64,000 bases of DNA, from the NCBI GenBank assembly GCA_014529385.2, contig CM043960.1, positions 121,615,543 to 121,679,542 on the forward strand, in the 5' to 3' direction. The DNA is from Adiantum capillus-veneris. Its lineage: Eukaryota; Streptophyta; Polypodiopsida; Polypodiales; Pteridaceae. Each line of letters starts with the position of its first letter. Position 1 is the stretch's first letter. Shown here in pieces: positions 43,764 through 54,542 of the stretch. The position numbers were made by a program, and so were the translations under genes. The notes under the pieces were generated by a model. That model had not been told where the DNA came from, did not search any database, and saw only the letters and a list, made by a program, of their open reading frames with translations.

Positions 43764-44240
43764 TCAGCTGAGATCAAAATCTGCTAAGGGAAAAATATTT
43801 AGAGCTACTAACATCCTTTCAATCTTCTTGATCTTATACTTATGGCATAGTTCTTTAGGTCTCAGCTCCTTTCTCCAGCTTCTAGTATTGTTTGTCTGAA
43901 TCTGGATTCTGCCACTGGCCCCTTGTAGAGTCAGAGTTTGATTAGCATAGTCGTGAACATCCTGTGCCGTTCGCAACCATGGGCACCTAGTAGCATTCCA
44001 TATGCTCCTTGCACATCGAGAATCAAAAAACTGGTCATGAACTTATCCTTGCCCAGTCGTATTGGCATATTTTTGATCATACCAATAGCTTGCACTACTT
44101 GATGGTCTGCCATCCGCACTTTGAAAGGTGCTGACTTCAGGTTTGTGATGCACATCCTCTGCTGAAGATGTACTCCCATGATGTTTACTCCTGCTCCTCC
44201 ATCCAGAATGACACTGGCAAGTGGTTCCCATTTTTTTCAA
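43764..44240 (-). pseudogene. Gag-proximal retropepsin of the inner element (D-G-G active site)
   Basis: The minus strand at about 44225-44170 reads PLASVILDGGAGVNIMGVHL. This is the aspartic-protease active-site loop with Asp-Gly-Gly where most retropepsins have D-T/S-G. Downstream, KSAPFKVRMADHQVVQAIGM and MTSFLILDVQGAYGMLLG supply the flap and the second hallmark, followed after a 1-2-nt shift by PWLRTAQDVHDYANQTL. It lies between the gag/linker and the reverse transcriptase. Frames 0 and 2 alternate, so it is broken. Confidence 0.75.
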
Positions 44241-44269
44241 ACTTTATAATCTACTTGAATTAGCGGCAC

Positions 44270-44737
44270 TTAATCATCTCTAACAGCCGTCCGGTCAACT
44301 GTCCAGGCCTCCGCCTCCGCCTCAGCCTTCCTTCGTTGTCTGATGAATTTTGCTGCTTCAGGAAAAGTTCTTCTAATATCTTCCAGCTCCACAGTGAGTT
44401 TCTGGATTCTATCACAAATTTTTATATGAATTTCCTCTTTCTCATGATCAGAGTTGTTGTCGGAGCTTGAAGAACTAGTAATATCTTCACAATGCCATTC
44501 CTTCATTTTAGTGCTTTCAGCTTCTCTATCCGCTCCCAACTCTTCAATCATCCCTTGTACTGCAGCCAACATGGTCTCAGGTATGCTAGGCTTTGATTGA
44601 TCTGTCTCAGTAGATTGGGTTGGTATCTTTTGAATGACCCGTGCTTCAGAACTCTCTGGCTGCTCTGGCGGCTTCTTGGCTAAATCCTTTGTGATTTTCG
44701 CCGCTAGTTCTCTCTGCTCCTGCCATTCATAAACCAC
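44270..44737 (-). pseudogene. Acidic gag-protease linker of the inner element
   Basis: A 155-residue frame rich in Glu, Ser and Lys (DITSSSSSDNNSDHEKEEIH) with a helical C-terminal half (ICDRIQKLTVELEDIRRTFP, EAAKFIRQRRKAEAEAEAW). It lies between the zinc knuckles and the protease and overlaps the previous frame by 34 nt. No catalytic motif. It is probably the C-terminal part of gag in a shifted frame. Confidence 0.55.
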
Positions 44738-46218
44738 CTTTTCTTTACCCTTGGCCTTCCATACCTCTCTCTGTTGAGCCCATTTGCTGCTTTCAGTAGT
44801 GAGACTGGTTTTTCTGGAATCTCTGGGATTTCCTCAATCACTACTTCTTTGATCCGTGTAACTGCTAGTACTGGAACTGGCTCTGGTACCTTCGCCTCAA
44901 TAGCCGCAGTCCCAGGTATTTCTGGACATTGAGACGTGAAATGCCCATACTTTCCACAAGTATAGCAATTCAAACTTTGGCTCTGGAAATTACCACGGCC
45001 CCGGCCAGTACCCTCTTGGTATCTGCCACGCCCTGGACCAGTACCACTGGTACCTGGTTTCTCCTCCTGAGAAGCGTTGGCAATTTCCACTCTTACTGGT
45101 TCGGCATTGGTAAATGCCACCACTGACAAGTCTTTGCCCTTTTTGAAATGATGAATCCTAATGCCACAGTTATTCCATAAATGGCCATAGGCTTTACAAT
45201 AAGTACACTGTGGGCACTCATTGGAAACATGGTCCTTAGACTTACATTTTGAACACCAAGTCTCCATTCTTCTCAGAAATTTATCGAGCCATATCTTCAA
45301 TCTTCCTAGCCCAAGACCCCTTTTTAGGCTTATCCTTGGTCTTCTCATCAGAGGTACTCTCAGAACTACTAGAAACTCCATTGGAATCAGAGCCATCAGA
45401 AGAAGGACTGCTACTACTGGACCTCCTCTTCCTATGGCCCTTTTCCTTCTTAGCTTGTTGTTCCAGCTTCAAAGCTCACTGCACCAAATCATTGAATTTC
45501 TTCGTCGGTGCTAGTACCTCTTGCTCCCTAAGCTTGTTGCTTCGAAATCCATTCAAGAACCATGCTTGCAATCGCTTTTCCAATGGTGGTTCCTGCAGCT
45601 GCCTTGTCAGCTCCTTGATTTTCTCAACATAGCTTCGGATTGACAATTTCTCTGCTTAATCTTATCTAGTTCACAAAGAATATCCTCATCACCTATGTTG
45701 TCAGAATATTCCAATCTGAAGGCTTTAAGTACTTTATTATAGGATCTGAGCTGGCAAGCCGGGTAATGGTAGCACCACTTCCTCGCTACCTCCTTCAGCG
45801 TTTGCGGAAAATATTCACCCCAGTCATCCTCATCAATATTTTTCAGCTCTGCATACTGCTCAAAATCTTGGATGTGAACATCCGGATCATCCTTCTTGCC
45901 CCCTTTGAACATAGGAAAAGAGATTTTCAACGAGGATGTGTAATCATGCCGATCACCGTTGGTCCTTCCTCTTCTCATCTTAGAGTCTGGACACCTCTTT
46001 GGATTTTTCTTACAATTGTTTGTATCTGCATCCCAATTTATATATGCCTTTGTCTTAGTTTTTGTGTCCTTCCTGGCTTGTCTACTGAAAGTATGGTGAC
46101 TTCCTTTACTGCCTTTGGCGCCCTCGTCCCCCTGCCTCGACCGAGAACTTTTAGCCTTGCGTGCTTCCCTTTTTGCTCTTCTGCATCTGGACTGACTAGA
46201 ATGCTGTGAGTCTTGCAC
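44704..46218 (-). pseudogene. Gag of the inner element with three CCHC zinc knuckles
   Basis: The first frame (46218-45607) has a basic, Ser/Lys-rich N-terminus and the Retrotrans_gag core (FPMFKGGKKDDPDVHIQDFE, EYFPQTLKEVARKWCYHYP). A shift near 45650 leads to an Arg/Ser-rich segment (HRKRRSSSSSPSSDGSDSNG), and another to the nucleocapsid part (45396-44704) with three CX2CX4HX4C knuckles: CSKCKSKDHVSNEC, CTYCKAYGHLWNNC and, about 65 residues later, CYTCGKYGHFTSQC. A Gly/Arg-rich RGG-like stretch (GPGRGRYQEGTGRGRGNF) separates knuckles two and three. Plant gypsy gags usually have one or two knuckles, so three is notable. Confidence 0.85.
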
Positions 46219-46440
46219 CTCATCAGCCTGACTGTGCTCCTCCTAAGCCTCATTGTCAGTCACCATCTCATGCTTGGGGTCAGAGTCTGTTTTTGACTCC
46301 TCAGGAATACGGTCAACATGGTAGGATGGTTTTCGGCCACAACTGGTTTTGGGTGCCATTACTGCAGCTCAGAAACTTCCAATTGGGACATGAGTTTTCT
46401 AGTCAACGAGAAACAGCTCTAGCCACCGTGATTGCCAAAA

Positions 46441-46937
46441 TGGAATTGGAGCTAATCTCTTTAGATAGCTGATTCCAGTGTTAGAAGTTTACAGCTACGG
46501 GTGATGTGTTAGTTCAAGCAGTAGGCTGGAAAAGGAAATAGAAACTGAACTGGAATACATATACTCGAATGAGAAACAGACTGAAGTACTGAGAATGATA
46601 TTCATATTCAAATTCAAATTCAGAGAGAGAATGAGTAAAAATTATGTATGACTGAAGTAAACTGGGCTGTTGTATTTAGAATTACAGGTGAGAGATTACA
46701 GATAAGGATGATGTAGTTCAAGAATAGCTCAGGGCTAAGGATTATGAATCAAAAGCTTAAGCAGAAGTACAACCGACAAATGACTCAATTCATGCCCACG
46801 ACTTATACCAACCCGATTACAATGTAATGGGTCCTATTTCTATGCCTTGGAAATTACCGTGGTAATTACTGACTAATCCACTGTTCGTCTCACAGGATCC
46901 GGTTTCCCACCCAGTGAGACTGTCTCATCCATCTACA
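46441..46937 (-). mobile_element. 5' LTR of the inner element (497 bp)
   Basis: Runs TGGAATTGG...CATCTACA on plus. Next to it on the minus strand the internal region starts ttttggcaatcacggtggct, where a primer site is expected. It resembles no tRNA 3' end that I can name with confidence. Confidence 0.95.
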
Positions 46938-46942
46938 ACTTC
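46938..46942. repeat. Target-site duplication acttc, right side of the inner element
   Basis: Identical to 35823-35827; outer-element sequence resumes immediately after it. Confidence 0.95.
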
Positions 46943-47409
46943 CAATGAGCATCACATGCCCCTATATAATTAAGCCATTCTACGGTAGATTTCTTTTCAT
47001 TTATTCTAGCATGCACATTTGCTCGATATCGTCACCTCTTATATCTCTTACTCTTCTTATCTAATTTTTTAGTACGGTTGATCTCTAGTGAAGAGTCATT
47101 AGATGAATCGCTACTTGTGTCTTTTTCTCCCTTGGATAGATTGTCATCTAGGGTACGACTGGGCCCTAAATGGTTTTTCCCCACATTTGCACTATGATTT
47201 AACTCCGATTCTTCATCCTCAGAATAAATTTCAATTTATGATTCTGACTCCGAATCGTGTGGCCTATAGTCTTGTGAGACGCTAATGGTTCCAATGCCAG
47301 TCAAACCTTCATCTTGTAGGTCATTAAAAGCTATATGCATTGTTTCTAGCATATTTAAGGGTACGAGTGGTGGCATTTCATCCCCTCAGGTGTTACCCAG
47401 ATCATCCCC

Positions 47410-48505
47410 CTATTTCCCCAAGTGTCTATGGTTGTTGTGTGCTAAGTGGACCCAATCCACATTGTTCGACTCAGTCATCCCAGGTAGTACATCAATATAA
47501 GGAGAATCTTCCCCAACATCAGTGTCCACTTTACATGTGTAACAATACTGCAATCGGGCCAAGTGAACTGTGGTGTCAGATCTATGATCAATTATAAACT
47601 TGTTTCCCAAAGGATGTGCTCGACTAGTTACAAGATCCACTCGAATGACAGAATCTTGAAGTTGCAAGTAGACATGGTTTTTAGACCAATCATGCACCAT
47701 TTTTTCTTCCCTCATGAAAGGAAGTCCTAAGATCATCTCAGATGTCATAGTGTGCTTGGAGAAATCCATGACAATGAAGGTATTTCTTATTTTGTGTCCA
47801 AAGGCCTTGATCTTGAGATCTTCTAGCATCCCATTGGTCATCTTCACTACTATGGTTGTGGTCCCAAGGTGAGGTCTTTCCATAGTTTCCCATCAATTTT
47901 TAGTCAGAATGCTAACCCCAGCGCCACCATTCCCTTCACAGTTAATCCCTTGGTAGTGATTGGTATGGTTGCATTGTATTCATTGCTCTCAAAATATTGT
48001 CCCAACTTGTTAACAGGTATTTCTACAACAGAGTTCTCATCTAGGTTGGGTTGTGGATCTAAGTGTTCCTTCTCTACTGGCATCTCCCTAGCTCCATCCA
48101 TCTGTGAAAATTGTGGTAGCCTGACTTTCAGTTCTCCATTGAGGAAAGCACAAAGAGCTAAGAATAGCTCGGGGTCTCCATATAGTTTGGACATGATGGT
48201 GGTTTTGACTTTTGAAGCCATGAAGTCCATCAATTTGGCAATGTTTAACGACACCTTTTGGGCTTCAATCCCTTGACGTGGGGAAGATGGGATCTCATTT
48301 CTTCAATAGGGTCAGGTAGTCCCTTTGTAAATATTCTTTCCAACAAGAAGTGAGTACGTCCAATTTTCCATGACTTTAAGGCACTAGGTATGGCTATGGA
48401 TCTATGGACTTTGTGAAGTTGTTGTTGTGTAGGGAACACTGTGTCTATAATCTGGATCTGCCTAGGTGGTGCTGGCTCTAGATCCCTTTGGGTATCTTCT
48501 ACCAA
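47410..48505 (-). pseudogene. Gag-proximal protease region of the outer element
   Basis: Matches 62410-63060 of the plus-strand relative. Downstream of the active-site position, the frame 47883-47410 holds TTIVVKMTNGMLEDLKIKAF, EMILGLPFMREEKMVHDWSK and NHVYLQLQDSVIRVDL, the second half of a retropepsin. At the active site, about 47920-47940, this copy lacks seven bases that in the relative encode the Asp-containing LDGG text, so the catalytic Asp is lost and the frame shifted. A TGA shortly after (KN-stop-WE) is also present in the relative. Further upstream (48254-47904) is a conserved linker, VNKLGQYFESNEYNATIPIT. Confidence 0.75.
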
Positions 48506-48580
48506 ACTTCTTAATTGCTTGACTCGCTCGATCTCCTCTGTAGGGTTTGGGTAAGTTCCTATCTTCTTCTTGGATCCTGG

Positions 48581-51500
48581 TCATTGTGGCTCATGACCAT
48601 CTTCCTTGTTGGTTTCTTTCTTAGTGGTTGTTTTGGTCTCCATGGTTTCACCTAAATCAAAATCCTCTTCAACGTCGTTCATATATAGGGGGTCATCACC
48701 AATCCCTATGTTGGTCCTTGAACTGGGGTCAGACTTCACTTCTTTTTGCAATCTCTTCCTTTGTGTTTTCTTCTTTTTTTGAGATTGGCCAATTGAGGCC
48801 GTGTCTCTTTCTTGAAGGATATAATTTTGTTTTTGGAGCATTGATCGTGCGAGTACATTCACTGGTACCACAGGTGTATATTGTGATGGCTCCTTAACGT
48901 CAATCAAGTTTAATGGTGTGATCTTCGACACATTTGGATTATTTAGACATTGGGAAATCAAATGATCTATGCCACATCGATTACAAATGAGTATCGTCAT
49001 TGTAGACGTGCTCGCTTGATTGGTTTGCATTAGTGTGGTGTTCTTTTGTAGCCTAATAGGAAACTGGCCACACAATGTGGACCTCCACACTCATAGCATT
49101 GAAGAGGTGGTCTCTTGGCAGTGTAATTGATATTTTGGCCTCTTGTAGCAAGAGCATCTACTTGATAGACATGTTTGACTTGTCCTTAATAGTCCTCCAT
49201 GTAGTATTGTGAACTTTCTTCAAGCGCATCAATCCCATAGGCAATATTAGGGTCTACATCTTCCACACAAGTAATAGATGACTCACAACCCACTTGATTC
49301 ACAGAAGTGATTCGTAGATGTGGTGGTTGCGGTCCTAGCACTGGAGGTGGTAAGGGTGTTGTTTGAACAATATTTTGGGCCCTAGGGACCATACGTTGTG
49401 ACATTTGTTCAAGAGGTGGGGCAGGCATCAATGGAGGCACTCGAGGTGTGTCCATCCATGCTAAGGTTGGTCTATTGGCCAACGCGTGCTTAAATACTAT
49501 GCAATCCTTAGCTTGATGACTATACCTCCCACAAGCATTGCAATTCCCATTGAATTCTACTTTAAAAGTAGGACATTAACTGGTACTATGCGGACCATAG
49601 CATAATGAGCACCATTGTTGGTCCCTTCTTGGATACATATGATTGTTTTGCGAAGCACGATTGTCTCTAAGACTCTCTTGAATGGCCTTGGCGAAATCTG
49701 CTAATGTCATCTTAGATATCTTTGGCTCCTTAGCAATAAGATTTAGGGTCATTGGCTGATGCCCTGATGTGTGTGAGCTAGTAGATTTAGGCTCAATCGA
49801 CACTCTTTCTCCTTGAATCATTAAATTATTCTCCAATTGGATCGCATTGGTGGTGACTACTTCCCAAGTGGTGATACCTCTAATGACTAGGCCATTGTAG
49901 ATATCCTCATGTTGTAATCCCCCAATGAATCTATCAAGCAATTGGTTATTATTGAAGCACTCATTTGGATTACAACGAGAATTTAAATCCTTCAAGCGAC
50001 TAATAAAGTCTCTCACAGACTCTCCATCCTCTTGTTGAGATTTCTAGAGCTGAGATGCTACACCCCAAAGCACTCCCTCTTGTATGTATTCTTTCAAGAA
50101 CAGTCTCCTAAGAGTAGGGTAAATCATTTTTTCGTCCACCCTTAGGGTTCTATACCAATCCCCAACCTTCCCACTTAAGGTTAGGCTTAAAGCATTACTC
50201 ATATGCAGGTCATTGTGTTCTCCTAGAGAATCACATATTTGTTCAAACACTTCGATATGCTTTCTCACATCCACGTCTCCATTGAATTTTTGTGTGAGCT
50301 AGGCTATCTATACTGCCTTACTTCTAGGCTCTCTATTAGGCGTGTTACGCATATTCTCAAAAAAAGATCGATTGATAGCTTGAGCAAATGTTTCCAAGTC
50401 ACCTAAGTGAGCAGGCATCGTGGGTGAAGGTGCTCCAGAGACTACATGTGGAGTAGGTATTGGCATTGGTCTTGGTGCATAGGAAGCCCTTTGGTTCCAA
50501 GTTTGGTATGGTGTTGTGCCATGTGGCAGCCCAAAGTTCATATGTGTAGCCCTAGGCATAGTAGATGTCGGATGTGACATGCTAATGCTAGCCGATATGG
50601 TCCCATTGAAATAAGAGCTTTTTGGCTGTTGTGGTTGTGGAGCATAGGTTGTTGAAACAATGGGACCCATAGGTGTATATGATTGGTACACACTTGTAGG
50701 TACTGTTGCAGGCATTGAGCTACCATGTAGCGGTGCTTTACTAACAAAAGAGGTCCATGACGTGTTTCTTGGCATGCCCATCACTGGGGTAGGCATGGTA
50801 GCCATGGTGTCATCAAGGGAAAGATGAGCTAGAGTTAGGAAAGTAAATCTATCCCTTGTGGGCTCAGATTTCACTGAGACCCCTGGCGAAACAACATATG
50901 GAGGATCCATCGGACTTACCGAGGGAGTCACATTTGCGATAAAGTTGGTTATTTAGCATTCCCTGTATCCAAGAATCTCATGAGACCCATTGAAGGCATG
51001 TGGATCCCCTTGTTCTCTCTCTCTAGCTCAATAACCCTATGGATGACCTCACAAACTCTTTGTTGTTGATCCTCTACACTAGTAGCACCCGTTGTGGATT
51101 GTAGGACATCTAACCAATCCACGTGATAGGTGTGACCTGTGGATAGGTTGGTTAGAGTTTCTGTTTGTAATTCGTACTCCCAGTTCTCATTTAGGAACGC
51201 TCCATCTAGGATTGACGTGCTAGGGGTGTCCTTTGAATTAGATGCAATGTGGCTCTCTATGGATTGACCCTTAGTGGTCGCTAATTCAGGAGCACTCGAT
51301 TGCTCTCCTAGCAAGGATATTGACATATTAGGGGCTTTAGCTTTTAACTCTCTTCGTTGCTCCGCCTTGTGTAAGCTCTTGATTTACTTTTCCCTAGACG
51401 CAATGATATACCGCTCAACCTCTTGCACTTCGGCAAGGCTTCTACCATTAGGTAATATAACCTCGGAGGGGAATAGCTCTGAAGAGTCAGGGGGTGCAAT

Positions 51501-51902
51501 GAATGGAGTATTCACATGCACACTCTCCAGGAGCGTGGGGTATACGTTGGTCATGAATGGCGAATTTACTTCCCCACCCCCCTCATTCACATTGTTAGCT
51601 CCATGTTCAGAGCGAGTGGCTCTACTTAAGGTTTCCTTCAAGCGGCTAAGCATGCTTGGCCAGGACCCTGGGCCAATGGCATGCATGTCTTGGCTTGAGC
51701 TATCGGGATTAGGCATTGGGTAACCCTCCATGACGTCGTAGTCAGAGGAAGAGTCACTAGACGCAATATGCGGGTCATGAGTGGTACTACCTAGGGTTCC
51801 CGATGAGGGCCTAGAGCCTGGTAGAGGAATAATGAGTGCCTGCGTAAATGTAGACACTCTCGATGTGCTCTCCTCTAGCACACAACCAGAGCGTAGGTGC
51901 AT
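48581..51902 (-). pseudogene. Gag of the outer element, with zinc knuckles, frameshifted
   Basis: From MHLRSGCVLEE at 51902 the protein has a Ser/Asp-rich N-terminus (IASSDSSSDYDVMEGYPMP), helical text (SLAEVQEVERYIIASRE), a Pro/Thr/Met-rich segment (50931-50308), then the Retrotrans_gag core (VRKHIEVFEQICDSLGEHND, VGDWYRTLRVDEKMIYPTLR, FISRLKDLNSRCNPNECFNN). Zinc-knuckle-like motifs follow: CSLCYGPHSTS, CNACGRYSHQAKDC and, later (49090-48581), CNRCGIDHLISQC, the last one residue short between Cys and His. Four or more frame changes or stops separate these blocks. The relative at 59843-62345 aligns throughout. Confidence 0.85.
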
Positions 51903-52883
51903 GTGACCTCAACACTTTAGAAGTGTTGGTGAGTGCTCGTGAAGGCTGCTCACCTAGTTTTTTAGGTGTTTACAATCCAATTTTTTTGTATTTTTGGTCC
52001 CTTTTTCTAACCGAACTACCGAATATGGCGTATGATATCTCAAAACCAGCGTCTTGGCTAAGGGGACGTATTGTACTTTAGAGCCCCCGATTCGGTTATG
52101 TACAACCCTCAAAATCCTAAAACTAGTCTTTTCCTAGGTGGGAGTAACGGCTAGAATTAGTAAGTCCAAAGGGTGAGTATAAAGGGGATGGTGGAGTACT
52201 TGAGGAACTTGTCCCACATGCCCTCCCTTCACTTGAGATCCTAGTCTTTATATATAAGCTAGTGTGAGTAGTATATCATAAGCCTGAGGCCTGGGCGTGG
52301 GCTTGGGCTTGGGCTTGGGCTTCGGCTTGTTGGGGGAAGATCCCGATCCCTTTCTTTTAGAATAATATTTTTAAATTTTAATTTCCAAATTTCTTTTTAG
52401 TCCCAAATATCTCGAGTGTTTTTAATTATTTTTTTAAAAAGAATTATTTATTTTTTTTTTTTTTTTTTCAAAAAACTTTTTCTGAGGATAATGTGGCCGC
52501 GTGGACGTCGAGCTCCCACACGCACACAGTAGCTCCTAGGAGCTCTGTCTAATCTCCTTGCAACTAATTAACTGTCTAACATAGAATTGCACATTCACAC
52601 ACAGTCAACTCTGTTGTTCACTGTCTACTCTACTTCTCACTGTCTACACTCACTAACAGCTCTACTAACACTTGCACAATACAGATCTTGCAAAACTAAC
52701 AAAAACCAATACAATGCAGCACTAACACAGCTTGAGTTATTGACAGAATCTGCCAAAAACCTGCTAATCTGTCCTTTACAGTCACTAAACAATTCTCAAA
52801 GAACTCAGCAAAAAACAAAAAACATAAGGAAGAAAAGCTTCCAAGGGTAGCACTAAGTGCTCCTGAAGCTTATTACAAGGTTG
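51903..52883 (-). mobile_element. Untranslated leader of the outer element
   Basis: About 980 bp between the primer site and the gag ATG. On the plus strand it contains a tandem gggctt hexamer run (about 52285-52330) and a T-rich tract at 52435-52470. The part nearest gag aligns with 59640-59842 of the plus-strand relative. A tatataaag-like box lies near 52240-52250 on minus. Confidence 0.7.
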
Positions 52884-52905
52884 TCCCCAGCAGCTGCGCC
52901 AAAAA
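52884..52905 (-). promoter_or_regulatory. Primer-binding site, tRNA-Asp-like
   Basis: The minus strand reads tttttggcgcagctgctgggga next to the LTR end (...GCGTACA). This resembles the plant gypsy site TGGCGCCGTTGCCGGGGA complementary to tRNA-Asp. The plus-strand relative has the matching site at 58926-58947. Confidence 0.75.
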
Positions 52906-53117
52906 TGTACGCTTTGCCGTACGTGTCGAAGGTTGGGAACTTGCCTGTGCACTGTGTGCGAGCTTTGAAAAGCTGCAAACAAACGGCTAGAGAATCCTAG
53001 TGGTGTGTCACTCACCTCTCAATGTTGCCGTCATGAAGGATCCTGTGCTTCCAAGAAGAAGGAGTTTCCGCCAATGCCGTGCTCTACCGCCTTGCCGCCA
53101 TCAATGTCGCCGCAATG

Positions 53118-53210
<93 letters not shown>

Positions 53211-53330
53211 GCATACACACACACATAGAAGGAGAAGGAGACGGAGATGGAGCAAGAGCACTTATTAGCTTACACCTCAGAGAATGAGGATTTTTAGGTC
53301 AAAGGAACTTTATAAGAGTTTGGCCCGTTC
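52906..53330 (-). mobile_element. 3' part of the outer element's 5' LTR, with (CT)n tract
   Basis: The first about 75 bp beside the primer site match 58850-58925 of the relative (gctcgcacacagtg, ggcaagt, cgacacgt). Beyond that, a 92-bp (CT)n tract (about 53118-53209) and unknown sequence follow. The expected LTR start (TGTTTGCTGAC) was not found, so the LTR is truncated or diverged, and the right limit given is arbitrary. Confidence 0.55.
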
Positions 53331-53412
53331 ACACATGGGCGCCCATAGTGGCCGATTGTTGCACAACTGCTGTAAAAATAAGGTAAGTGGTGCACCTCTC
53401 ATTGGCGATCAC

Positions 53413-54249
53413 CTACACACCTATTGGACCGACAAGCCCAGTCCCTGACTCTATCAAATAAATAATACGGCGTCCGTTGTAGGTGATAGGGTGTCCGTGA
53501 GGGTTAACAGAAGAAGCTTTGGACTTTAGATCACGCAGATGTTTTTTTCTAGCATTGGCTATCTTCAATTCCAGATTATTGAGCTGACTTTTACATTGGC
53601 AATGCGATCGCAAGGGGCTTGGCTTATATCCCTCTACATTCTTTGGTCGACCACTCGGACGTTTCAGAATAGTAATGAATACTTGATGCGTCTCCAAATG
53701 ACGTATCATGTCTACTCTTTTGTCAAAGCCCCTATTTCTTTGTGGACAATCTTTTGATGCATGACAATATTGCACTAGAGAGTTGTCATGATCACGTGTG
53801 ACTTCTATATAGAAATCATTATCCTGTTCACAAAAAGATAATATAAAAAATGCTCTTGAGGTCCACTGTATACGGCTAGGTACATGATGATTGTTTGTAT
53901 GTAAACAATGTCATACTATGTTCCAAATTGGGATGACAAGAGACATGGTATGATGGGATTCGATGACTCATACACTTATCCCAATGGAAAAGAAGGCATG
54001 CAACATCTTCAGGAGTAGGACCGATACCAACGTCATCTAACTAATCGAGCTTCATTTCTTGTGTATGCCTCTTACACTCTCCGCTAAGTTTTGCAATAGG
54101 AAGTGACCCATTTCAGCCTTGTGGTTGTCTTTGCAAGCCCAATCATAATATCTTGACACATCCACACCGACTGGAATGCAAAAGATTGACCACACAAGTG
54201 ACATGAAAGAAAGGTATTTTGGGGAGGTAGATGTCAAAAAAATTAACAT
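53413..54249 (-). pseudogene. Unrecognised coding relic with a Cys/His region
   Basis: Minus-strand frames give DVSRYYDWACKDNHKAEMGH near 54150, then after stops YCHASKDCPQRNRGFDKRVD and MIRHLETHQ, followed by a basic segment (FITILKRPSGRPKNVEGY, LELKIANARKKHLRDLKSKA). The C...C...H...H spacing suggests a degenerate zinc finger. I do not recognise the family; a DNA-transposon protein is possible. Stops between the frames argue against a live gene. Confidence 0.35.
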
Positions 54250-54542
54250 CTAGGGTATTGCCCAGGATCGCTATGTGTTCCTCTAGATGTGGAGGTAAGT
54301 TGGTGGTTAAATGGTGAGGTTAGGTGTTTTGAATTGTGGTTTTAACAATTCATGTGTTAAAAAAATGAGGGTGAATGGTGTGACAATACGTCCCTTGCAT
54401 TGTGTGAGGCGGCCTTCACTCCATGGTGTAATAAGTGTCCAGCACAAGGATGGGTGAGTACGACTCGTATTTCGTGGGTTCTCCCTAATCAAGCTTCCAC
54501 CCAACACACGTACTGCAATGCCCAATACTCAACTCATGGCTC

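Larger units (their letters stand above)
35828..46937 (-). mobile_element. Inner Ty3/gypsy-type retrotransposon, 11,110 bp, near full length
   Basis: Two LTRs (35828-36335 and 46441-46937) begin TGGAATTGG and end CTACA, flanked by the 5-bp duplication acttc. On the minus strand the order is gag with three zinc knuckles, protease, reverse transcriptase, RNase H, integrase and a 3.5-kb third coding region, then a clear polypurine tract. The element sits inside the outer gypsy element between its protease linker and reverse transcriptase. About 27 substitutions in roughly 496 aligned LTR positions (counted by eye, about 5 percent) suggest an old but not ancient insertion. It contains a solo LTR at 43127-43317. 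Confidence 0.95.
31200..52945 (-). mobile_element. Outer Ty3/gypsy-type retrotransposon, split by a nested element
   Basis: On the minus strand the order is: 5' LTR (from 52906 rightwards), tRNA-Asp-like primer site (52884-52905), leader (51903-52883), gag, protease, insertion of an 11.1-kb element (35828-46937), reverse transcriptase, RNase H, integrase, a second protease-like domain, a tail domain, a polypurine tract and the start of the 3' LTR (31430 leftwards). Removing the insert leaves about 10.4 kb of internal sequence. All coding regions are broken. The far ends of both LTRs could not be fixed. Confidence 0.8.
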
